DNA of 37,111 bases from an uncultured Campylobacter sp. (GTDB taxonomy: Bacteria; Campylobacterota; Campylobacteria; Campylobacterales; Campylobacteraceae), in contig NZ_CALIMW010000129.1 in the NCBI RefSeq assembly GCF_938045405.1, positions 1-37,111 of the forward strand, read 5' to 3'. The notes below the pieces were generated by a model. It saw only the letters and a list, made by a program, of their open reading frames with translations. It ran no database searches and had not been told where the DNA came from. Below, piece after piece: positions 25,562 to 34,252 of the stretch (positions within the stretch are counted from its first letter, which is position 1; each line of letters opens with the position of its first letter). Made by a program: the position numbers and the translations under genes.

Positions 25562-26860
25562 ATGCTAAAAAGCGTCCTTCCGCTTAGTTTTATCATCGCT
25601 ACGAGGTTTTTTGGATTATTTATTTTGCTACCCGTGCTTAGCCTGTATGCATTGAGCTTACACGGCGCAAACGAAAGCCTAGTGGGGCTACTTTTTGGAA
25701 TTTATGCGATTATGCAAGTGATTTTGCAAACGCCATTTGGAGTGTTAAGCGATAAGATCGGACGTAAAAAAACCCTTGCGATAGGACTGGCGCTTTTTAT
25801 CGTGGGCGCTTGCGTTTGCGCGGCGAGCGATAGCATTTATACGATGATTTTTGGGCGTTTTTTGCAAGGCTGCGGTGCTGTAGGAGCCGTAGCTACCGCA
25901 CTAATTAGCGATTTTACGCGGGAGGAAGAGCGCGGCAAGGCGATGGCGGTAATGGGCGCGATGATAGGCGTGAGCTTTGGTGTCGCAATGATTTTAAGTC
26001 CGCTTTTAAGCGCCAAATTTGGACTTGCCAGCCTATTTCATCTAAGTTCGGCGCTTACGCTTTTATGTTTGATGCTGCTTTTTTTCGTAGTACCTACCGA
26101 ACCGCATATCCGCTCTCTGCGTCAAAAGGTCCCGCTCGGCTCACTTTTGAGTGATAAAAATTTAATGCTTATGAATTTAACGAATTTTTTTCAAAAAGCT
26201 TTCATGACGGCAGCATTTTTTTTAATTCCAATTTTACTCGTGCAAAAATTCGGACTTTCCAAAAGTGATTTGACCAAAATTTATGCTCTAGGCGCTATTT
26301 TCGGCTTTACCGCGATGGGCGCGAGCGGTGCTTTAGGCGAAAAGCGCGCGCTAGCTAAGCAAATTCTACTTATCGGCATTTGCTTTTTCATCGCTTCGTA
26401 TTTGATTTTTGCGTTTGCTAGCGGGGCGAGCGCTTTCGTGGTGGGTGTGATGCTCTTTTTCGTGGGATTTAACGCGCATGAGCCCATTATGCAAAGCCTT
26501 GCGTCCAAATTTGCCAAAGTCGCTCAAAAAGGCGCCGCGCTTGGGATTTTTAATTCGTTCGGATTTTTTGGCAGTTTTTTGGGCGGGCTATGCGGCGGCG
26601 CACTTTTTGGCAAAATTGGCATCGAAGCGCTAGGCATTGGCGTCGCGGTTTTGGGTGTGATCTGGCTTGTGCTACTTTCTAGGCTGAGCGATCCGAAACT
26701 TTTTAAGAATTTATACTTTCCTAAAGGCGGCGATTTTTCCGCACTACAGGGCGTAAAGGGCATTATTGAAATTTACGAGACCGATGGCGAACTCGTTGTG
26801 AAATTTAACTCGAAACTGATAAATGAAGATCAAATTTATAAAATCGTAGGAGGCAAATGA
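25562..26860 (+). CDS. MFS transporter, YajR-like, with C-terminal soluble domain
   Basis: A 12-span major facilitator begins MLKSVLPLSFIIATRFFGLF. Motif A in the loop after helix 2 reads GVLSDKIGRKKT. After the last span (IWLVLLSRL) come about 60 soluble residues including GVKGIIEIYETDGELVVKF and INEDQIYKIVG. These look like the ferredoxin-like (HMA-like) YAM domain that defines E. coli YajR. Substrate is unknown. I chose ATG 25562 over an upstream TTG (25547); GAGG lies 9 bases before it. The stop overlaps the moeA start (ATGA). Confidence 0.85.
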   Translation: MLKSVLPLSFIIATRFFGLFILLPVLSLYALSLHGANESLVGLLFGIYAIMQVILQTPFGVLSDKIGRKKTLAIGLALFIVGACVCAASDSIYTMIFGRFLQGCGAVGAVATALISDFTREEERGKAMAVMGAMIGVSFGVAMILSPLLSAKFGLASLFHLSSALTLLCLMLLFFVVPTEPHIRSLRQKVPLGSLLSDKNLMLMNLTNFFQKAFMTAAFFLIPILLVQKFGLSKSDLTKIYALGAIFGFTAMGASGALGEKRALAKQILLIGICFFIASYLIFAFASGASAFVVGVMLFFVGFNAHEPIMQSLASKFAKVAQKGAALGIFNSFGFFGSFLGGLCGGALFGKIGIEALGIGVAVLGVIWLVLLSRLSDPKLFKNLYFPKGGDFSALQGVKGIIEIYETDGELVVKFNSKLINEDQIYKIVGGK

Positions 26861-28068
26861 TGGAATTTGAAAAATTTGAAAGCGCGATGGAGCGCTTCGC
26901 AAGCACGGTGCAAAAGTCCTCGCGCATCGAAAAAGTCGCGATCACGCAGGCGCTAGGGCGTATTTTAGCAAGCGACGTCGCGGCGCCTTTTAGCACTCCG
27001 CGCCGCCCGACCGCCGCGATGGACGGCTACGCGCTAAAGGGCGCGGATCTGAGCGAGGGAGCTAAATTTAAGATCGTCGGCACGACGCCTGCAGGCAGGA
27101 TGCCTGGCGCCGCGGCAAAGGCGGGCGAGTGCGTCAAAACCTTCACCGGCGGGCTAATGTGCGAGGGCAGCGACACGCTTCTGCCGATCGAAAACGTGCA
27201 GGTGCAAGGCGGCGAAATTATCGTCACAAAGCCCGTTTCAGCGGGCTTTGCCGTGCGCGCAGCGGGCGAGAGCTACCGCGAGGGCGAGCTTTTGCTTCGT
27301 AGCGGCACGAAGCTTGGCTTTTCGCAGATCGCGCTGCTAGCCGAGCTAGGGCTATTTCACATAAGCGTATTCGTCCGCCCAAAAGTAGCGATCCTAGCCA
27401 CCGGTAGCGAGATCAAAGATCTAGGCGAAAAGCTCGAAAACGACGCTCAAATTTACAGCTCCAATCACATTGCGCTTGCAAATTTAGTAACGCAGCTGGG
27501 CTGCGAAGCGATGATAATGCCGATCGCGCGCGACGACGAAAAAGAGCTAGAGGGCGCGATCTTATCGGCCTTGCAGAGCGCAGATATACTTCTAACCAGC
27601 GGCGGAGTGAGCGTTGGAGACTACGACTTCGTGCAAAGCACGCTACAATCAAAATTTGAGCTAATCGTAAAAGGCGCGGCGATCAAACCGGGCCGCCACG
27701 TGCGCGTAGCCAAAACCGGCGAAAAATATATCTTCGCATTCCCGGGCTTCCCGCTCTCGGCGCTCATTACGTGCATTTTGTTCCTACGCGTATTTTTGCA
27801 AAAATCCTTCGGCGTGCACGAAAACACCGAATTTGACGCAATCTTAGATCACGACTACGTAAAAAAGACGCCGTGGCTTGAGTTTATGCCCGCAGTCTTG
27901 CAAAACAGAGAGGGGCGGCTTTTTGTTAGCCTGCAAAGCAAAAAGCAGGGCTCCAGCGCGATTTTGAACAATTTAGACGACGATAGCGTCCTGCTCGTCG
28001 CGCCGCTCGAAGTAAAAGAGCTCAAAAAAGGCGAGCTCGTGCGCGTAATCTCGGTACCTAAAATTTAG
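26857..28068 (+). CDS. moeA: Molybdopterin molybdenumtransferase MoeA
   Basis: This enzyme inserts molybdate into adenylylated molybdopterin in the last step of Mo-cofactor synthesis. Family motifs are all present: RPTAAMDGYAL, TGGLMCEGSDTLLPIENV, ILATGSEI, SSNHIAL, LTSGGVSVGDYDFV, IKPGRHVRVAKTG and FAFPGFPLSAL, with a C-terminal beta domain. Length is 403. GGAGG precedes the start. A second ATG at 26860 is directly adjacent and equally possible. It overlaps the MFS gene. The product would serve molybdoenzymes such as the Tat-exported reductase at 5759-8266. Confidence 0.95.
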   Translation: MMEFEKFESAMERFASTVQKSSRIEKVAITQALGRILASDVAAPFSTPRRPTAAMDGYALKGADLSEGAKFKIVGTTPAGRMPGAAAKAGECVKTFTGGLMCEGSDTLLPIENVQVQGGEIIVTKPVSAGFAVRAAGESYREGELLLRSGTKLGFSQIALLAELGLFHISVFVRPKVAILATGSEIKDLGEKLENDAQIYSSNHIALANLVTQLGCEAMIMPIARDDEKELEGAILSALQSADILLTSGGVSVGDYDFVQSTLQSKFELIVKGAAIKPGRHVRVAKTGEKYIFAFPGFPLSALITCILFLRVFLQKSFGVHENTEFDAILDHDYVKKTPWLEFMPAVLQNREGRLFVSLQSKKQGSSAILNNLDDDSVLLVAPLEVKELKKGELVRVISVPKI

Positions 28069-28350
28069 CGTGCAGCGGTTCGAGGCAGTTGCGGCGGACG
28101 AAATTTTAGCTTCCTGCGGAGTTAAAATTTTGCCGTCGCGAAGCGTTAAATTTAGCCGCAAAGGCTCTGCTTTATGGTCTTGGTAAGTTGAAATTTAGAC
28201 CCAAATCGCTCGCCGCGGCGGGCTCATTAGAATTTTTACCGCGCACCGTATCAGAGCAAGCAGGCGCGCCGAAATCTTTGCCGCCGCGCAACTTCAGCCC
28301 CAAACTGCTTTGCGGGCAAAATTCTGGTATTTGCGAGAGATAAAGTAAAA
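28069..28350. other. Intergenic region after moeA
   Basis: I see no gene, only AAATTTTA-type words. No clear terminator was found after moeA. Confidence 0.45.
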
Positions 28351-28416
28351 ATGAAAGATAAATTTTATAGCGCTCCGGCGGGCGTTTTCGGCGAATACAA
28401 AGCAGGCGTAAAATGA
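28351..28416 (+). CDS. Possible 21-residue small ORF coupled to the glycosylase gene
   Basis: It reads MKDKFYSAPAGVFGEYKAG then VK. Its TGA overlaps the glycosylase ATG in ATGA. The ribosome site is weak (GAGATAAAG). It may be a leader peptide or chance. Confidence 0.25.
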   Translation: MKDKFYSAPAGVFGEYKAGVK

Positions 28417-28919
28417 GCCAAACTCACCCTTTTAAGCCAATTTTCGATCAAAATTCTAAAATTTTAATCCTCGGCTCCTTTCCCTCCGTCGTTTCTCGTA
28501 AATTTGGCTTTTACTACGCAAATCCGCAAAATCGCTTCTGGCGGGTGCTGGCGCAAATTTTAAACGCGCCGCCGCCTGCGAGCACGGACGAAAAGATAAA
28601 TTTCCTGCTCGCCCGCGGCATCGCCGTCTACGACGCGGCAATCTACTGCGAGATAAAGGGCTCGAGCGACGCCAAAATGACCGCCGTCGTGCCTGCAAAT
28701 TTAGAACCGATCTTTAGCAGAGCGCGCATCGTGCAGGTGTTCGCAAACGGCGGCAAAGCGCATGAAATCTGCGAAAAATACCTAAAAACTCAAATTTTAA
28801 ACGCAACCGGCAAAGGGCCCGTGAAGCTACCCTCGACTAGCCCAGCGAATGCAAATTTTAGCTTTGAGGGGCTTGTGCGTGAGTGGGCAATCGTCGCGAA
28901 TATGTTAAAAATGACTTAA
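28413..28919 (+). CDS. DNA-deoxyinosine (hypoxanthine)/uracil-type DNA glycosylase
   Basis: A small (168 aa) UDG-superfamily enzyme for base-excision repair. It has HPFKPIFDQNSKILILGSFP followed by YYANPQNRFWRVL, the N-terminal signature of the hypoxanthine-DNA glycosylase branch. A C-terminal LPSTSPANA motif replaces the usual HPSP-like loop. IAVYDAAIYCEIKGSSDAKM lies between them. It probably removes deaminated purines (inosine) from DNA, complementing the nearby RdgB, which removes the same lesion at nucleotide level. Mug-type activity is the main alternative. Confidence 0.85.
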   Translation: MSQTHPFKPIFDQNSKILILGSFPSVVSRKFGFYYANPQNRFWRVLAQILNAPPPASTDEKINFLLARGIAVYDAAIYCEIKGSSDAKMTAVVPANLEPIFSRARIVQVFANGGKAHEICEKYLKTQILNATGKGPVKLPSTSPANANFSFEGLVREWAIVANMLKMT

Positions 28920-29017
28920 TTTGGCAAATTTATTAAGTTTGTATAGGACCTAAAAGAAATATATAATTAAAATGGTGCTAAAATTTTAGGTATAACTAAT
29001 TATCACAAGGAAAATAA

Positions 29018-30436
29018 ATGTCAAAAATCAGTAATTCTTTAAATAGTTTCGAGCAGTTAAAAGAAGCGGTTAATACATTAGATATAAAATCTATACCAGA
29101 AAACGAAGCACAGGAATTCGCCAGAAATAAAGAAGCGTTGATTTATATAGAAAGCTATGTAAATTTATTGGATGAAAATCTACTGCCGAATGCCTTTTTC
29201 GGAGAATTTCAAAACTGCTTTGTCAAGTGGAATAGAAACATGGGGCATTTGACTGCCATTATCGACAACGCTTTAACAATATTAGCTAGATATTCAACCA
29301 TATATATTCCAAAAGATCAAGCAGAATCAACCATTATGGAGATGATTGCGGGATATAATGAGGCCATAAAGACATCGCTAGACGATTTAAAATTGGATGA
29401 AATAAAAAATAAAATAGCGGATACTGAAAGTACTATACAAAAATTTAGTATTGCCAATGACGAATTTCTACAACAAAAAGATAAAATTTATGGATACTTT
29501 AATGAGATAGAAAATTTTAGAACTAATTTGGTGGTTAAACAAGAAAATAAAGATATATCAATACAGCAAGAAATAGAAAATGCAAGAAATAAGATAACCC
29601 AAGACTTGGAAGCAACTAAAGAAAAAATTATCGAAAATTCGCAGAAATTAGAAGAAATAGGAAAATTTCATATAAAGATTTTCGGCGAACTAAATGATAA
29701 CGTTCGAAGTGGAGGTCTGGAGCAAAAACTCGATAATATGTTTGAAAATTTAGATGAATATGAAAATACTATGAAACAACGCTTCGATGAATACGATAAA
29801 ATCATTAAAGGTTTAAACGAAAAAGCTACAAATGCAAGCTTATCATCTTCATATAAGCAGCAAGGAGATGCAATTAGCAAAGCTGTCAGAAGGTGGGATT
29901 TTGGATTTATTTTAAGTATAATTGTGATAGCGACTATTGCCGTATGGACTTTTATTGGTGTAAATGAAATTTTAAATAAGGATATTAGCGCAGTAATTAC
30001 AGAACTATCCCAAATAAAAGACGGAGTAAATAAAACTTATAATGTATCCATAATACCTGGTGATAAAATTTACATTATGATTTTTGGATTTTTTTCAAAA
30101 ATAACTATGGCTTTACCTTTTATCTGGCTTGCCATCTTTTGCTCAAATAGACGTAAAGAAGCCATGAGGCTAGAACAAGAATATGCTCATAAGGTTGCAG
30201 TTGCGAGCTCCTATGCTAGCTATAAAGAGCAAATATCTAATCTAAATGAAACTAATCCGGAATTACTAAAAGAATTAATGGCTTCCACAATTAATATTAT
30301 TTCTAAAAATCCAAGTGATTTTTTAGATAAATCAAAAAGCTCTGATAAATTTGTAGACTGTGATGGAATTATAACCAAAATGAAGCAACTACCAGAATGG
30401 TTGATTGATTTGATAAAGCAAAAGAATAAAAATTAA
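29018..30436 (+). CDS. Coiled-coil protein with two membrane spans, unknown function (472 aa)
   Basis: I do not recognise a named family. Residues 1-285 are hydrophilic and strongly helical, with coiled-coil character from about 105 to 285 (KLDEIKNKIADTESTIQKF, QEIENARNKITQDLEATKEK). Span 1 is about residues 293-314 (FGFILSIIVIATIAVWTFIG). Span 2 is about 350-372 (IYIMIFGFFSKITMALPFIW). The ~100-residue tail starts NRRKEAMRLEQEYAHKVAVA and ends near WLIDLIKQKNKN. With a ~35-residue loop between the spans, both large ends would face the same, probably cytoplasmic, side. AAGGAA precedes the ATG. The gene is much more AT-rich than both neighbours, which suggests horizontal acquisition. Confidence 0.75.
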   Translation: MSKISNSLNSFEQLKEAVNTLDIKSIPENEAQEFARNKEALIYIESYVNLLDENLLPNAFFGEFQNCFVKWNRNMGHLTAIIDNALTILARYSTIYIPKDQAESTIMEMIAGYNEAIKTSLDDLKLDEIKNKIADTESTIQKFSIANDEFLQQKDKIYGYFNEIENFRTNLVVKQENKDISIQQEIENARNKITQDLEATKEKIIENSQKLEEIGKFHIKIFGELNDNVRSGGLEQKLDNMFENLDEYENTMKQRFDEYDKIIKGLNEKATNASLSSSYKQQGDAISKAVRRWDFGFILSIIVIATIAVWTFIGVNEILNKDISAVITELSQIKDGVNKTYNVSIIPGDKIYIMIFGFFSKITMALPFIWLAIFCSNRRKEAMRLEQEYAHKVAVASSYASYKEQISNLNETNPELLKELMASTINIISKNPSDFLDKSKSSDKFVDCDGIITKMKQLPEWLIDLIKQKNKN

Positions 30437-30486
30437 TTCAAAATAGCTTTAGTTGGTAGTAATTTATAAAATATAAGGCTAAAGTT

Positions 30487-31644
30487 GTGAAATTTTTAAA
30501 TATAAGCACATTAGAGTTCCTGCTCCTACTTCCGTTTTTGGCGCTAGGCGCGCAAGCTCTGGAGCCAAAAATCGTAATGCAGCCCGAGCCGGTCCTAAAA
30601 AACGGCCTGTATTTCGTAGCGGACAAGCCCTATAGCGGGACGCTCAAGGTGCTGCATTATAGCGCCGAGGATCTTTACGACGTAAACTTTATGGGCGTCG
30701 TCTACCCCAGAGCAAAGCCGCTGCCACCGACGCTTATCAGAGAAATCGGCGTAAAGGACGGCACTGCGGTGCTTCAGCGCGATTACTTTGACGGCAGAGA
30801 TAAGCCCTCAAACGAATATCCGCTAAAAAACGGCCTGTACGACGGCGTCGCGAAGAGCTACTACGCGGACGGCGGCGAGCTGAGATCGCAGAGCGAATAC
30901 AAAGCCGGCAAGCGCGAGGGTTTTTACAAGCTGTATTATCAGGGAAGCGGCAAGCTAAAGCAGCAGGGCGCGTATAAAGCGGATAGGCGCGAGGGCGTTT
31001 TCACCGACTACTACGAAAGCGGCGAAGTAAGCGCGCGCCATCCGTATAAGGGCGGGCTGCGAAACGGCAAGGACGTGGATTATTACAAAAGCGGCAAAGT
31101 GCGCGGCGTGCGAATATACAAAGCGGGCAAGCGCCAAGGCACGGAAAAATGGTACTACGAAAGCGGCGCGCTAAAGCAGACGGGCGCATACAAGGATGAC
31201 CGCAAACAGGGCGTTTGGAAGTTATTTTATGAGGACGGCAAGACGCGCGTAGTCGAAAATTTCAAAGACGGCGAGCGCGACGGCGCCGTACGCGAATACT
31301 ACAGGGGCGGCGCGTTGCAGGGCGAATACGAGTTTGAGCGCGGCAAACAAACGGGCACGAGTAAGCAATACTACGCAAGCGGCGCGCTTGCGGCGAAGGT
31401 AATGTTCAGAGACGGGCGCAAACACGGGCTATACGAAACATACCACGAAAACGGCGCACTCAAGGCTAGAGTGACGTTCAAGGATGGTCTGGAGATGGGC
31501 ACGGTGAAGCACTACTACGCAGACGGCAAGCTCGAAGCCGAGGGCGAGTTTGAGCGCGGCAGGCTCGTGCGCGCCAAAAAATACGACGAAGCAGGCAAAC
31601 TAATCAGCGATAAATCCGATAAAAACGGACTAGCGAGGGAGTAA
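30487..31644 (+). CDS. Exported MORN-repeat protein (YwqK-like), 385 aa
   Basis: A GTG start is followed by a signal peptide (KFLNISTLEFLLLLPFLALG, AQA). The mature protein has at least ten MORN_2-type repeats of 22-25 residues from about residue 115 to 365. Examples are QGTEKWYYESGALKQTGAYK, TGTSKQYYASGALAAK and HGLYETYHENGALKAR. A divergent N-terminal part includes KPYSGTLKVLHYS. Such repeats form an elongated beta sheet. Annotations such as YwqK-family antitoxin exist for related proteins, but no toxin is adjacent here and the signal peptide argues for an envelope role. No strong ribosome site was seen before the GTG. Confidence 0.8.
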   Translation: MKFLNISTLEFLLLLPFLALGAQALEPKIVMQPEPVLKNGLYFVADKPYSGTLKVLHYSAEDLYDVNFMGVVYPRAKPLPPTLIREIGVKDGTAVLQRDYFDGRDKPSNEYPLKNGLYDGVAKSYYADGGELRSQSEYKAGKREGFYKLYYQGSGKLKQQGAYKADRREGVFTDYYESGEVSARHPYKGGLRNGKDVDYYKSGKVRGVRIYKAGKRQGTEKWYYESGALKQTGAYKDDRKQGVWKLFYEDGKTRVVENFKDGERDGAVREYYRGGALQGEYEFERGKQTGTSKQYYASGALAAKVMFRDGRKHGLYETYHENGALKARVTFKDGLEMGTVKHYYADGKLEAEGEFERGRLVRAKKYDEAGKLISDKSDKNGLARE

Positions 31645-32852
31645 AGCGGGCTAAATTTTAAAATTTTAAGCGGGTTTGGAATTTTAAAAAGGTTTAAAAT
31701 TTTGAGTAGACGCGGGTTTGCATTTTCAGCGCTCACGGCTTTGTGCTTTAAGTGAGCAAGATTTTGCGTTTTGAAGCGCGACTTCGCGTTTTAAATAAAT
31801 TTAGCTTTACCTTTCGAGCTAGCGTGGTTTTAATTTTATTGAGTATGTCTTTGAATTTTAAGCGAGCGAGCCTTGCGTTTTCGGTTTTCGACTACATATA
31901 CCGCACCGTCAAGTGGCGCATTAAATGATGCGGCTTTGTATTTGTAGAGCGGCGTGTCGCATTTAAACGAGTAAAATTCTACGCCGAGCGGCTTTACACA
32001 GCGCGCGAATACGGCTCGGCGCTTTAATTGACGAGGTCTCGTGCAGCGCAACTTGCCGCGTGATTTGAGCCGATGCGGTTAAAATTTCACGCTGTATTTT
32101 GGCACACATAACGCGCAGGTACGCCCGACGTAGCATAGTTTGGTTTCGATGCGGCTTGCTTTTTCCGCGTAACGAGCAACTTTGGCACGGTGCAAATTTT
32201 TAAAATTTAAAGCGAAATTTCAAGCCGAAACGACGCTAAAAATTTCAACTGCCAAAAAGTAAAATTTGATGATCAAATTTTGTTAAATTTAGACCGCGGT
32301 TCGTAAGCCGTGCCATTCGGACGTAAATTTCAAACCCACCGCGCCCCGCCTTTGACGCAGTAAATTTCACCTAAACGGACAGAGAAATTTTAAAATTCTT
32401 AATTACCGGCTTAATCTCGACTTCAAAACGCAGTATCTGCCGCTCGTGCTCGTTTGTCGGTCGCACGCGAACGGGCCGCTGCTAAAAGCTCTCAGTGCGC
32501 GCTGTTTTACGCCGCATATATTTACCTGCCGCTCGCCTGCCGCTCGCCTGCCGCTCGCCTGCCGCTCGCTAGTCGCTCGCTAGTCGCCGCATAAGAAAGA
32601 GGGAGTAAAATTTTAAAATTCCATCGCCGCGTCCGCCATATGCTGCGGCGCAGTCCCCTTCACTGAGCCGAGATCCGCTTTAAATTTATAAATTCAGTCG
32701 CAAATCCGCGCTCTAAATGTAAAATTTCAATCAATCAAAGCTCGCGCAAAGTATCCTAGGGGCGAAAAAACCGAAAAATAATCTCCGTTTTAGCTTAAAA
32801 TATCGATGTTCGTAGTAAAATTCGCTCAAATTTTACTGCAAAAGGAGCTAAA
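31645..32852. other. 1.2-kb gene-poor stretch
   Basis: No gene can be supported; open frames here are short and lack ribosome sites and domains. The region contains many AAATTT words, runs of similar phrases around TTTTAAG and GCGTTTTAA, and the 11-bp tandem repeat listed separately. AAAGGAG before 32853 belongs to dcuC. It may be the remains of decayed genes. Confidence 0.5.
32525..32590. repeat. Six tandem 11-bp units
   Basis: Four identical copies of CCTGCCGCTCG (32525-32568) are followed by CTAGTCGCTCG and CTAGTCGCCGC. The repeat period does not fit codons and no coding frame is supported. Copy number is likely to vary between strains. Confidence 0.85.
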
Positions 32853-34244
32853 ATGGCTGCGGGCATTATTATCGGCACGGTAGTGCTGTTTATCGTGGGT
32901 TGGGCGATAGTGCGGGGCAAGTACGCGCCGCTCGTGCTTTTTCTTTCGGGCGTTTTTATGTTGATCTGTTCGGTCGCGCTGGGCACGGGAAATTTCATGC
33001 CTAAACAGGCCGTAGCGACGGGCAACGCATACCTAAACATCATCGAGTTTATCCGATATATGTTCTCAAACAGATTTGCAAATTTAGGTCTCATCATCAT
33101 GTTTATGGTGGGCTTTGCCAGCTACATGACGCATATCGGCGCGAACCACGCCTTTGTTTCTATCGCCACGAAGCGCTTTGCTAGGATCAAAAATCCATAC
33201 ATCATGGTATTCGTCGCATTTGCAGTGGCTAAGCTCATCAGTATGGTTATCACTAGCGCGGTGGGGCTTGGAGTGCTATGCCTCGCGCTTTTAGGGCCCG
33301 TACTCATCTCGCTTGGGCTAAACAAGCTCACCGTAGGCTCGATCTGCGCGATGTCCGGAGCCGCCTCGATGGTGCTCATCGGCGCATCTACCGCTGCTGC
33401 GGCGAAGGCTACGCAGCTTAGCATTTTAGATTACGTTTTCATCTATAAAATTCCAGCCGCGCTTCCGACCTCGATCGTGATGGGTATCGCGCTCGTTTTT
33501 TGGAACAGATATCTCGATAAAAAAGAGGGCTGGGTGTGCAGCGAGCACGTGGGCGAAGTGATGGAATTTGACGGCGCCGTGCAAAATCCCGAAGCCGCCG
33601 CGCCTAAAATTTACGCAATACTGCCGTTTTTACCGATGATTTTGGTGGTCGTATTTTCGCAGTACTGTATCGCCTCTATCAAGCTTGATATCTCGGCGAT
33701 CATTATCCTATCAGTCGTCATCGCGATGCTTTTTGAAGCGGTTAGGCATAGGTTCAAATTTGACCCGATCGCCGAAGGCATCAAGGTATTTTTCCAAGCA
33801 ATGGGTAAGAGCCTAAGCGGCGTCGTGATCCTTATCATCGCAGCGGGCGTATTTGCAGAAGGCTTTAAGGCTCTAGGTATGCTTGATAGTATCGTAGGGC
33901 TCGCAAATTCGCTTGGCTTTGGCGGCTTTGGCATGTCGGTGCTTTTTGTCGTCATCACTACGCTAGTTACGATCATCTCTGGCTCAAACGGCGCGAGCTT
34001 CTACCCGCTCATCGAGATGGTGCCGCATATCGCGGCTAAGCTAAACGTGAGCTCCGTGATGCTAGTGCTGCCGATGCATCAGGCCTCGACTATCGCTCGC
34101 CCTCTCTCGCCCGTCGCAGGCGTGGTCGTCGCGATAGCGGGTATGCTAAAGTGCAGTCCGCTCGATATCGTCAAACGCTGCAGCGTGCCGGCGGTCTTGG
34201 GCCTGCTTAGCCACCATATTTTCGTATTTTTACTCTCGTTGTGA
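32853..34244 (+). CDS. dcuC: DcuC-family anaerobic C4-dicarboxylate transporter
   Basis: The 463-residue inner-membrane carrier (E. coli DcuC is 461) has many spans, starting MAAGIIIGTVVLFIVGWAIV. Family landmarks are SNRFANLGLIIMFMVGFASY, MTHIGANHAFVSIA, the Gly/Ala/Ser-rich CAMSGAASMVLIGASTAAAA and, near the C terminus, SGSNGASFYPLIEMVP and LPMHQASTIARPLSPVAG. It would exchange fumarate and succinate during fumarate respiration. AAAGGAG lies 6 bases before the ATG. The peptidase gene starts 8 bases after its stop. Confidence 0.9.
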   Translation: MAAGIIIGTVVLFIVGWAIVRGKYAPLVLFLSGVFMLICSVALGTGNFMPKQAVATGNAYLNIIEFIRYMFSNRFANLGLIIMFMVGFASYMTHIGANHAFVSIATKRFARIKNPYIMVFVAFAVAKLISMVITSAVGLGVLCLALLGPVLISLGLNKLTVGSICAMSGAASMVLIGASTAAAAKATQLSILDYVFIYKIPAALPTSIVMGIALVFWNRYLDKKEGWVCSEHVGEVMEFDGAVQNPEAAAPKIYAILPFLPMILVVVFSQYCIASIKLDISAIIILSVVIAMLFEAVRHRFKFDPIAEGIKVFFQAMGKSLSGVVILIIAAGVFAEGFKALGMLDSIVGLANSLGFGGFGMSVLFVVITTLVTIISGSNGASFYPLIEMVPHIAAKLNVSSVMLVLPMHQASTIARPLSPVAGVVVAIAGMLKCSPLDIVKRCSVPAVLGLLSHHIFVFLLSL

Positions 34245-34252
34245 GGCGTAAA

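Noticed and set aside
30487..31644. YwqK-type antitoxin of a toxin-antitoxin pair
   Set aside because: The protein has a signal peptide and no adjacent toxin gene; only the MORN-type repeats are shared.
32525..32590. Possible CRISPR array
   Set aside because: Units are 11 bp and adjoin directly without spacers, and no cas genes are nearby (the Cas4-like half of DUF2779 belongs to another architecture).
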